Part shown: piece by piece, positions 1-5,962 of the stretch
How positions within the stretch are numbered: position 1 is the first letter of the stretch
How the letters are laid out: the number at the start of each line of letters is the position of its first letter
Assembly: GCA_963618015.1 (NCBI GenBank)
Contig: CAVEQS010000057.1
Location: forward strand, 1-11,047
Origin: Apopatocola sp963618015
Lineage (GTDB): Bacteria; Bacillota; Clostridia; Oscillospirales; Oscillospiraceae
DNA: 11,047 nt
Direction of reading: 5' to 3'
Notes under the pieces: generated by a model
Told to the model about the DNA's origin: nothing
What the model saw: only the letters and a program-made list of their open reading frames with translations
Database searches by the model: none
Position numbers and translations under genes: made by a program

Positions 1-2
1 TC

Positions 3-629
3 ACCATCGAGTGCGCCAGCGATACCACCGAGCCGTATGCGTTCAAGGATGTGGTGTATAACAGGCTCGTGGAGCTTTGCACCGACATCTGCAAGCGCAA
101 CGGCAAGACCAAGCTGCTCTGGCTTGGGGACAAGACCAAGACGCTCAATTACACGCCCGCATCCGATGAGATGGTGCTGACCGTCCACCGCTGGTTTGCC
201 AACAAAAGCTGCCCCGGCAACTGGATGTATGCCCGTATGGGCGATCTGGCATCCAAGGTCACGGCGGCTCTCGGCGGCAACGCTGACAGCACCACGACAA
301 CACCGTCTACACAAAAATCCACGCTTTACCGCGTTCGTAAGACCTGGGCAGACAGCAAGTCCCAGAAGGGCGCGTACAAGGTGCTGGGAAACGCGAAGAA
401 GTGCGCGGACGCCAATCCCGGCTACAGTGTATTTGACGCCAGCGGCACAAAGGTTTATCCCGCCGCCAGCGCGGATACCACTTACACGGTCGTGCATGGC
501 GACACGCTGTGGGGCATTGCGCAAAAGCTGCTCGGCAGCGGCAGCCGCTACACCGAGATCGTCAGCCTGAACGGGCTGAAGAGCAATGTCATCTACAGCG
601 GCATGAAGCTGAAAATTCCAAATCAGTAA
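3..629 (+). CDS. N-acetylmuramoyl-L-alanine amidase, LysM-type phage endolysin (5' partial)
   Basis: The gene is open to the left window edge (frame begins at base 3), so its start lies upstream. The visible 208 residues hold the C-terminal part of an amidase_2/PGRP-like catalytic domain, including the segment HRWFANKSCPGNWMYARMG typical of clostridial phage endolysins. A middle segment (STLYRVRKTWADSKSQKGAY...) resembles the SPOR-like wall-binding repeats of such lysins. The C-terminus is a LysM domain (YTVVHGDTLWGIAQKLLG ... MKLKIPNQ) that binds peptidoglycan glycan. The family cleaves the amide between N-acetylmuramic acid and L-alanine, here probably for host lysis. The zinc ligands and N-terminus are outside the window. 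A strong terminator follows, so this is the last gene of its transcript. The GTG at 51 is internal, because the frame continues upstream with conserved-looking sequence. Confidence 0.85.
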   Translation, partial: TIECASDTTEPYAFKDVVYNRLVELCTDICKRNGKTKLLWLGDKTKTLNYTPASDEMVLTVHRWFANKSCPGNWMYARMGDLASKVTAALGGNADSTTTTPSTQKSTLYRVRKTWADSKSQKGAYKVLGNAKKCADANPGYSVFDASGTKVYPAASADTTYTVVHGDTLWGIAQKLLGSGSRYTEIVSLNGLKSNVIYSGMKLKIPNQ

Positions 630-645
630 ACTGATTCTCATCTCA

Positions 646-687
646 CGCCCTCTGCGGATCCTTTTCCGTGGAGGGCGTTATTTTTTT
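646..687 (+). terminator. intrinsic terminator after the endolysin gene
   Basis: A 12-bp stem (646-657 paired with 666-677, two G-T wobbles) with an 8-nt loop is followed by TTATTTTTTT. It lies 17 nt past the endolysin stop and separates the lysis transcript from the recombinase cluster. Confidence 0.9.
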
Positions 688-764
688 GCCCGTTTTACCC
701 TGACAAAAGCTGATTTTCTCTGGGTATAGCGAGAAATGCTTTTTCTCAGAAATGAGGCACAGAT

Positions 765-1166
765 ATGACAGAAACGGAACGAAGCCGCATCATCGAATTG
801 CAGCGAAAAGGCTACGGATATAAAAAGATTGCAGCCGAAACAGGACTCTCCACGAATACGGTAAAGTCCTTCTGTTTCAGGCATCCCGTGCAGGATGAGG
901 CAGTGTCGGAGACGGGCGCACTTTGCCGGAATTGCGGGATACCGCTTGAACAGACACCGCATAAACGAAAAAGGCTGTTCTGTTCCGATACCTGCCGCAT
1001 GGCGTGGTGGAATGCGCATCCGGAAAAGGTGAACCGAAGGGCTTATTACAAGCTGGCCTGTAAAGCCTGCGGTACGGAGTTTTCAAGCTACGGCAACGCA
1101 CATCGACAGTTCTGCTCCCGTGCCTGTTATTCGCAGTTCCGCAGAAAGGAAACCGACCATGAGTGA
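765..1166 (+). CDS. HTH protein with two four-cysteine zinc clusters, recombinase-linked
   Basis: 133 aa. Residues 5-40 form a helix-turn-helix like sigma-70 region 4 or resolvase HTH (RIIELQRKGYGYKKIAAETG, then LSTNTVKSF). Two treble-clef-like cysteine sets follow: C54, C57, C73, C77 and C99, C102, C117, C121, each CxxC...CxxxC. Small HTH proteins of this kind, often annotated as sigma-70-like, are found directly upstream of serine recombinase genes in clostridial mobile elements. The stop overlaps the next gene by 8 nt, so the two are translationally coupled. The ribosome site is weak (GAGG about 8 nt before ATG). Inferred: a DNA-binding regulator or recombination accessory factor for the element. 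It lacks sigma region 2, so it is not a complete sigma factor. Its exact function is unknown. Confidence 0.8.
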   Translation: MTETERSRIIELQRKGYGYKKIAAETGLSTNTVKSFCFRHPVQDEAVSETGALCRNCGIPLEQTPHKRKRLFCSDTCRMAWWNAHPEKVNRRAYYKLACKACGTEFSSYGNAHRQFCSRACYSQFRRKETDHE

Positions 1167-1317
1167 TTACGAAAAGCGGCTGTTTGCCTATCAGACGGCA
1201 ATGGCACTTGCCCGGAGTATGCGTTCCAAGGGCATTATTTCAGTCAAAGAGTACGCAAAAATCGATACAATTATCGCCAGAAAATACGGCATATCTTCGT
1301 GTAGTATATTCCGCTGA
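1159..1317 (+). CDS. small SHOCT-like domain protein
   Basis: 52 aa (MSDYEKRLFAYQTAMALARS...). The C-terminal half, roughly residues 22-45 (SKGIISVKEYAKIDTIIARK), fits the short helical SHOCT pattern of hydrophobic-GIIS-x-x-E-Y. The ATG at 1159 lies inside the end of the preceding gene (overlap ATGAGTGA). An in-frame earlier ATG at 1120 would overlap that gene by 47 nt and lacks a better ribosome site, so the coupled start is preferred. Small SHOCT-like proteins recur between the HTH/zinc protein and the recombinases in clostridial elements. The family usually acts as an oligomerisation or protein-contact tail. Here it may be a partner of the recombinases, but the sequence does not show this. 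Confidence 0.75.
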   Translation: MSDYEKRLFAYQTAMALARSMRSKGIISVKEYAKIDTIIARKYGISSCSIFR

Positions 1318-1378
1318 AATCGCTGGATATATCGTGCTTTCAGAGGTAATATGTCACACACCAAAGGGGGTGATCTAT

Positions 1379-2683
1379 ATGGAGAGAGTTGTGGAACGGG
1401 TAGATTCCCTTATTCCACTGCGGCCGAAGGCTCTGCGCGTTTGCGCCTATGCCCGTGTTTCCACGGGGAAGGACGCCATGCTGCACTCACTGTCCGCCCA
1501 GGTCAGCTATTACAGCAATTTGATCCAGAACCACAGCGGGTGGCTGTACTGCGGTGTTTTCAGCGATGAAGCGGTGACCGGCACGAAAAGGGAACGAGCC
1601 GGATTTCAGCGTATGGTCGAGGAATGCCGCCGAGGAAATATTGACCTCGTTATCACGAAAAGCATCTCCCGCTTTGCCAGAAATACGGTAACGCTGCTTC
1701 AAACTGTCCGAGAACTGAAAAGTCTGGGCGTGGATGTCTTCTTTGAGGAACAGAACATCCACACGATGAGCGCCGACGGAGAGCTGATGATGACCATTCT
1801 GGCGTCCTACGCGCAGGAAGAGAGCTTGTCCGCCAGCGAGAATCAGAAGTGGCGCATCAAGCGGAACTTTGAGGAAGGGATCCCATGGAACGGAACCATG
1901 CTGGGGTATCGCCTGAAAAACGGTCGGTACGAGATCGTGCCGGAGGAAGCGGAACTTGTCCGCCGCATTTATGGCGCGTACCTTTCCGGCAGCGGCTACC
2001 TTGCCATTGCCAAACGGCTGAATGCGGAGGGCGTCCCGCCGCGTTTCGGTACGCAATGGAGAGAATCGGTGATCTCAAAAATACTCAGCAACTACACCTA
2101 CACGGGGAATTTGCTTTTACAGAAGACCTTCCGCGAAAACCACATCACAAAGAAGACCCGCGTCAATAAGGGCGAATTTCCAAAATACCACGCGGAGGGT
2201 ACCCACAACGCCATCATTGATATGAATGTCTTTCAAGCGGTACAGGCGGAGAAAGCACGCCGGGCGGCCCGGTTTTTGAAGAATCCCGCGTCAAAAACAA
2301 GCTACCCGTTTACAGGCCTGCTGGTGTGCGAATACTGCGGCAAGCACTACCGCAGAAAGATTACCAGAACAGGCCCCGTCTGGGTCTGCGGAACCTTTAA
2401 CACAATGGGCAAAGCCGCCTGTGCGTCCAAGCAGATACCGGAAAATACGCTGCGGACCGTCACCGCAGAGGTGCTTGGCCGGACGGATTTCACGGAAGAA
2501 GTTCTTCGGCGGTCGCTTTCGAGCATCCTGGTCTGCGGCGGGAACAGGCTGGTTTTCCACTTCCGTGACGGTTCTGAAAGTACACGGCACTGGAAAGACC
2601 GCTCCAGAGCGGAAAGCTGGACGCCGGAGATGAAAGAAAAAGCACGCCAGAAAACCTTAGAGAGGAGCAAACGCAATGCCTAA
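1379..2683 (+). CDS. large serine recombinase (first of tandem pair)
   Basis: 434 aa. The resolvase/invertase catalytic domain spans about residues 18-160, with nucleophile S28 in YARVST and the arginine motif TKSISRFARNT (93-103). The Recombinase domain spans about 165-295. A zinc-ribbon (C317, C320, C337, C348) completes the DNA-binding part. Large serine recombinases cut and rejoin DNA through a 5'-phosphoserine link at short att sites. ATG 1379 is chosen because AAAGGGGGTGAT lies 5-7 nt upstream. The frame is open back to 1163, but that stretch overlaps the SHOCT gene and encodes nothing recognisable. Unlike its neighbour it has no long coiled coil after the zinc-ribbon, and the chain ends in a basic tail. 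Its stop overlaps the next start by 8 nt. Confidence 0.93.
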   Translation: MERVVERVDSLIPLRPKALRVCAYARVSTGKDAMLHSLSAQVSYYSNLIQNHSGWLYCGVFSDEAVTGTKRERAGFQRMVEECRRGNIDLVITKSISRFARNTVTLLQTVRELKSLGVDVFFEEQNIHTMSADGELMMTILASYAQEESLSASENQKWRIKRNFEEGIPWNGTMLGYRLKNGRYEIVPEEAELVRRIYGAYLSGSGYLAIAKRLNAEGVPPRFGTQWRESVISKILSNYTYTGNLLLQKTFRENHITKKTRVNKGEFPKYHAEGTHNAIIDMNVFQAVQAEKARRAARFLKNPASKTSYPFTGLLVCEYCGKHYRRKITRTGPVWVCGTFNTMGKAACASKQIPENTLRTVTAEVLGRTDFTEEVLRRSLSSILVCGGNRLVFHFRDGSESTRHWKDRSRAESWTPEMKEKARQKTLERSKRNA

Positions 2684-4247
2684 AGTGACCATGATCCCGG
2701 CAACCATCAATCCGCTGACGCATCTGCCATCGGCGGCAGCCCGGAAGCGGCGTGTTGCCGGGTATGCCCGCGTCTCGACCGACAGCGATGAGCAGTTCAC
2801 CAGCTATGAGGCGCAGGTGGATTACTACACGCAATACATCAAGGGAAAACCGGAATGGGAATTTGTTAAGGTCTACACCGATGAGGGCATTTCCGGCTGT
2901 AATACCAGGCATCGGGAGGGCTTCAAGGAGATGATCTCCGACGCGCTGGCTGGAAAAATCGACCTCATCGTCACAAAGTCGGTCAGCCGTTTTGCCAGAA
3001 ACACGGTCGACAGCCTGGTTACCATCCGTAAATTGAAAGAAAACGGCACCGAGGTCTATTTTGAAAAGGAGAATATCTTCACGTTTGACGGCAAGGGCGA
3101 ACTGCTGCTGACCATCATGTCGAGCCTTGCGCAGGAAGAAAGCCGCTCCATTTCGGAGAATGTCACTTGGGGACAGCGGAAGCGGTTTGCGGACGGCAAG
3201 GTCAGCTTGCCCTACAAGCAGTTCCTCGGCTATCGTAAAGGCGAGGACGGCTTCCCTGAAATTGTACCAGAAGAAGCAGTCATTGTCCACAGAATTTACA
3301 CCAGGTTTATGGAGGGGCTGACCCCTTGTAAGATTGCAAAGGAACTGACAGCGGCCGGGATACCCACCCCGGCCGGAAAACAGCGCTGGCAGGCCAGCAC
3401 GGTGGAAAGCATCCTCAAAAATGAGAAGTACAAGGGCGCGGCGCTCCTGCAAAAATGCTTTACGGTCGATTTCCTCACGAAAAAGAAAAAGGTCAACGAG
3501 GGCGAGGTGCCACAGTATTATGTGGAACACAGCCATGAGGCAATCATTACGCCAGAGGAGTTCGACAGGGTTCAGGCGGAGTTTGAGCGGCGTAAGCGCA
3601 TCAGCCGTCAGTACAGCGGGCAGAGCATTTTCTCCTCACGCATTGTCTGCGGCGATTGCGGCTCCTACTTTGGTCCCAAGGTTTGGAACTCCACCTCAAA
3701 ATACCGCAGGGTCATCTGGCAGTGCAACGGCAAATTCAAGGGCGAGCATAAATGCAAAACGCCGCATCTGGATGAGAAAACAGTTAAGGCGCGGTTCGTT
3801 GATGCCTTTAATACCATCCTCGGCGGCAAGGACAGCATCCTTGAGGATTGCCGCCTGATGCAGTCCTCGCTGACGGACTGCGCGGGCATTGACGCGGAGA
3901 TCAAGAGCCTGCTTGAGGAAATCGAGGTAGTGACCGAACTGACCGAACGCTGCGTCGCGGAGAATTCGCAGACGGCGCAGAATCAGGAGGAATACGCCGC
4001 CCGGTACAACGGCTTTGTGGAGCGGTACGAAAAGGCAAAAGCTCAGCTTGAGCAGCTCCGCGCCACAAAGGCGGCACGGGAAGCCCAGGCAGAAGCCATT
4101 GGAGCATTTATGTTTGAGGTGCAGGAGCTTGATGCCCTCATCGAATTTGACGAAAAGCTCTGGCTGACCGTCATTGACACAGTAACCGTCCACGCTGATG
4201 GGCGGATGGCATTCAAATTCCGAGGCGGCACAGAGATTGAAGCATAA
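2676..4247 (+). CDS. large serine recombinase (second of tandem pair, probable integrase)
   Basis: 523 aa. The catalytic domain spans about residues 25-165, with S34 in YARVST and the arginine motif TKSVSRFARNT (100-110). The Recombinase domain spans about 170-305. A zinc-ribbon with C325, C328, C350 and C360 is followed by a coiled coil (about 403-475) inserted before the C-terminal strands. In large serine integrases this coiled coil controls synapsis and direction of recombination. The ATG overlaps the first recombinase's stop (ATGCCTAA), with GAGAGGAG about 8 nt upstream, so the two are translationally coupled and may be made in equal amounts. Being nearest the element end and carrying the coiled coil, it is the better candidate for the integrase. 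Whether both enzymes are needed is not visible. Confidence 0.94.
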   Translation: MPKVTMIPATINPLTHLPSAAARKRRVAGYARVSTDSDEQFTSYEAQVDYYTQYIKGKPEWEFVKVYTDEGISGCNTRHREGFKEMISDALAGKIDLIVTKSVSRFARNTVDSLVTIRKLKENGTEVYFEKENIFTFDGKGELLLTIMSSLAQEESRSISENVTWGQRKRFADGKVSLPYKQFLGYRKGEDGFPEIVPEEAVIVHRIYTRFMEGLTPCKIAKELTAAGIPTPAGKQRWQASTVESILKNEKYKGAALLQKCFTVDFLTKKKKVNEGEVPQYYVEHSHEAIITPEEFDRVQAEFERRKRISRQYSGQSIFSSRIVCGDCGSYFGPKVWNSTSKYRRVIWQCNGKFKGEHKCKTPHLDEKTVKARFVDAFNTILGGKDSILEDCRLMQSSLTDCAGIDAEIKSLLEEIEVVTELTERCVAENSQTAQNQEEYAARYNGFVERYEKAKAQLEQLRATKAAREAQAEAIGAFMFEVQELDALIEFDEKLWLTVIDTVTVHADGRMAFKFRGGTEIEA

Positions 4248-4261
4248 GCCCCAAAAGCACA

Positions 4262-4296
4262 AAGTCCGCAGGCGTTACCGCCTGTGGGCTTCTTGC
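4262..4296 (+). terminator. hairpin after the second recombinase gene
   Basis: A 13-bp stem (4262-4274 with 4279-4291, two G-T wobbles) with a TTAC loop lies 14 nt after the recombinase stop. The following T-run is poor (TTCTTGCTAT), so termination may be incomplete. The hairpin itself is clear. Confidence 0.6.
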
Positions 4297-4300
4297 TATA

Positions 4301-4401
4301 TAGGGGGGTGCAACGGCACAGAAGAAATGCACCCCCCTAAACGAGAAATGCACCCCCACTGGCAGCGTACTGCACCCCCTCTGAACCGTAGTTGCACCCC
4401 C
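4301..4401. repeat. phased TGCACCCCC box array at the element end
   Basis: Four direct copies of TGCACCCCC begin at 4328, 4349, 4371 and 4393. The spacings are 21, 22 and 22 nt, about two helical turns. One inverted copy lies at 4304-4312. The inverted copy and the first direct copy form a perfect 12-bp inverted repeat, TAGGGGGGTGCA / TGCACCCCCCTA, with a 15-nt loop. Copies one and two also share AGAAA before the box. The array lies between the last recombinase gene and the host-like reading frame. Inferred: a multi-site protein-binding region at the element end, for example for a recombinase, directionality factor or the HTH/zinc protein. No family match is claimed. Confidence 0.8.
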
Positions 4402-4445
4402 TTTGACGGGTGTCTATTTAAATTAGCGTTCTTAGCCAGGGTGCT
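4402..4445. other. probable right attachment site region (attR)
   Basis: The change from element to host-like sequence happens here. The array ends at 4401, the frame of the downstream remnant is closed by a TAA at 4419-4421, and a sensible protein sequence begins soon after (GAVELVYGSDVPE). An AT-rich palindrome ATTTAAAT lies at 4416-4423. The exact crossover cannot be placed without the left end of the element or an empty site. Confidence 0.4.
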
Positions 4446-4682
4446 GTTGAGCTGGTTTACGGCTCCGACGTCCCCGAGATCTACCTCATCAAGAACTTCG
4501 CCCTCACGACCGTGGAAGGCACCGACATGACCTACGCCGCTTACGTTGCTGCCCACAGCTCCGAGTGGACGAACATTATGACCAACCTCGGCTTCTACTG
4601 GGCCGATGCCAGCAACGCTCCTGCCGAGCCCGATTGGGATAATCTCGACTGGGCGACCCTGACGCAGAAGGCGGCCGAGTAA
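4422..4682 (+). pseudogene. 3' remnant of interrupted host gene, probably ABC solute-binding protein
   Basis: The frame is open from 4422 to TAA 4680-4682 and encodes about 86 residues, with no ribosome site or good start near its 5' end. It includes GSDVPEIYLIKNFALTTVEG and ends DWDNLDWATLTQKAAE. The aromatic, Asp/Trp-rich tail and the position 240 nt before an ABC ATPase gene and its permease suggest the C-terminus of the transporter's extracellular solute-binding protein. Base composition and codon use resemble the downstream operon rather than the recombinase cluster. Inferred: the element integrated into this gene and left the 5' part at its other end. The family assignment rests on context more than on a recognised motif. 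It could instead be an unrelated host gene. Confidence 0.55.
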
Positions 4683-4708
4683 TTTCTCCGGCCTTTCGGG
4701 AGCGACAA

Positions 4709-4810
4709 TCCCTCAGTCAGCCTGACGGCTGACAGCCCCGCCCCCCACTCTGTCGCCTACGGCGACATCTCTCCCCGCCGGGGAGAGTCTGCCCTTTACA
4801 CAAGGGAGCC
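4709..4810 (+). repeat. GC-rich palindromic dispersed repeat, copy 1
   Basis: It starts TCCCTCAG and ends AAGGGAGCC. It holds nested hairpins: GTCAGCC/GGCTGAC (4716-4733), GTCGCC/GGCGAC (about 4752-4765) and CTCTCCCC/GGGGAGAG (about 4769-4787). Bases 4748-4795 match the reverse complement of 8542-8589 at 47 of 48 positions. Such short structured repeats are scattered between genes in Oscillospiraceae genomes; they do not code for protein. Confidence 0.8.
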
Positions 4811-4824
4811 TGTTCAAAAAGCTG

Positions 4825-4851
4825 TATGGCGAGCCCCCGCGGCTCGCCATA
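4825..4851 (+). promoter_or_regulatory. strong intergenic hairpin before the ABC ATPase gene
   Basis: A perfect 11-bp stem, TATGGCGAGCC / GGCTCGCCATA, has a 5-nt loop CCCGC and is followed by CTTCATATTTTCC. The T-run is too poor for a confident terminator. In binding-protein transporter operons a stem-loop after the binding-protein gene often keeps its message more abundant than that of the membrane components; this hairpin could do that. The role is inferred. Confidence 0.5.
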
Positions 4852-4921
4852 CTTCATATTTTCCGAAACCATCCGCCACCCACCCACAAAGTCCCGGCAA
4901 AAGAGAGGAAGGAATGCCACT

Positions 4922-5962
4922 GTGATCCGGCTCAATAACATCGTCGTCAAATTCGGCGACTTCACCGCGCTGCACGACATCAACGTCCATGTGAAGGAGG
5001 GCGAATTCTTCACGTTCCTTGGCCCGTCCGGCTGCGGCAAAACAACAACGCTCCGCACCATTACCGGCTTCATCGAGCCGGCCGAGGGACAGGTGTTCGT
5101 CCGTGACCGGGACATCACCCACGTTCCCATCGAGGATCGAAACATCGGCATCGTGTTCCAGAGCTACGCGCTCTTCCCGACGATGACCGTGTACGACAAC
5201 ATCGCGTTCGGCCTGCGCGTTAAGAAAATGAAGAAGGCCGAGGTGGACGAAAAGGTCCGCGCCATCGCCAAAAAGGTCGACCTTTCGGACGAGCAGCTCA
5301 AGAAGGCCGTGTCGCAGCTCTCCGGCGGCCAGCAGCAGCGCGTTGCCATCGCCCGCGCGCTCGTCACCGAGCCCGCCATCATCTGCCTGGACGAGCCGCT
5401 TTCCAACCTGGACGCGAAGCTGCGCGTTCAGCTCCGTCTGGAGCTCAAAAAGATGCAGAAGGATTTCGGCATCACGAGCATTTACGTCACCCACGATCAG
5501 GAGGAGGCGCTCACGCTCTCCGACCGCATCGCGGTGTTCAACAAGGGCGTGATCGAGCAGATCGGCACGCCGAACGAAATTTATAACCACTCCGCCACGG
5601 AATTCGTGTGCAACTTCATTGGCGACATCAACCGTCTCTCGGACGACGTTGTGGCAAAGCTCAACGCCAACGGCGCGCAGCTTGACCCGGCCCATCACCA
5701 CTACATCCGCCTCGAGCGCGTCCATGTGAACGACGCGCAGCATGCGGCCGCCGGCGCCGTCGAGCTTTCCGGCACCGTGGAATCGAGAGAGTATTACGGT
5801 CTGTACATAAAGTATTACATCAACGTCGGCAGCCAGACGCTCAAGGTCATCGAGCGCAACGACGGTGTGCATCTGCACGATACCGGCGATGCCGTGACCG
5901 TCACCGTGCATGCGGACGATCTCATGAGCTACGCTCCCAACGGGGAGGAGGCCGAGAAATGA
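4922..5962 (+). CDS. ABC transporter ATP-binding protein (FbpC/AfuC/PotA-like)
   Basis: 346 aa, starting at GTG. Walker A GPSGCGKTT is at 34-42, Q-loop Q80, signature LSGGQ 133-137, Walker B IICLDE 153-158 and H-loop H191. A C-terminal TOBE-like region follows (about 280-340), giving the usual length of the CUT1/Fe3+/spermidine ATPase class. It hydrolyses ATP in the cytoplasm to drive import through the next gene's permease. GTG 4922 is chosen because GAGAGGAAGGA ends 8 nt upstream and family similarity begins at IRLNNIVVKF. An ATG at 4914 in another frame reads only Met-Pro-Leu-stop, its TGA overlapping the GTG. The stop overlaps the permease start (ATGA). Substrate cannot be read from the ATPase. 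Confidence 0.93.
   Translation: MIRLNNIVVKFGDFTALHDINVHVKEGEFFTFLGPSGCGKTTTLRTITGFIEPAEGQVFVRDRDITHVPIEDRNIGIVFQSYALFPTMTVYDNIAFGLRVKKMKKAEVDEKVRAIAKKVDLSDEQLKKAVSQLSGGQQQRVAIARALVTEPAIICLDEPLSNLDAKLRVQLRLELKKMQKDFGITSIYVTHDQEEALTLSDRIAVFNKGVIEQIGTPNEIYNHSATEFVCNFIGDINRLSDDVVAKLNANGAQLDPAHHHYIRLERVHVNDAQHAAAGAVELSGTVESREYYGLYIKYYINVGSQTLKVIERNDGVHLHDTGDAVTVTVHADDLMSYAPNGEEAEK

Larger units (their letters stand above)
1..4420 (+). mobile_element. right end of a prophage or serine-recombinase element
   Basis: Seen: an amidase-LysM lysin, then an HTH/zinc-cluster gene, a SHOCT-like gene and two serine recombinases, all on one strand, ending in a repeat array. Immediately beyond it a start-less host-like reading frame runs into an ABC transporter operon. 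Known: clostridial prophages often have the endolysin next to the integrase at one end, and large serine integrases sit beside their attachment site. Inferred: this is the right arm of an integrated prophage; the left arm lies outside the window. An integrative conjugative or mobilizable element carrying a lysin is the main alternative. The right boundary is approximate (between 4402 and 4445). Confidence 0.65.

Noticed and set aside
1163..1378. Longer N-terminus for the first recombinase from a GTG at 1163
   Set aside because: The extra 72 residues overlap the SHOCT-like gene and match nothing. A strong ribosome site sits before ATG 1379.
4301..4401. CRISPR array
   Set aside because: The repeat unit is only 9 nt with 12-13 nt gaps and one inverted copy; no cas genes are present.
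4814..5911. A 365-codon minus-strand frame over the ABC ATPase
   Set aside because: It is antisense to an ATPase with all nucleotide-binding motifs. It has no ribosome site or recognisable domain.
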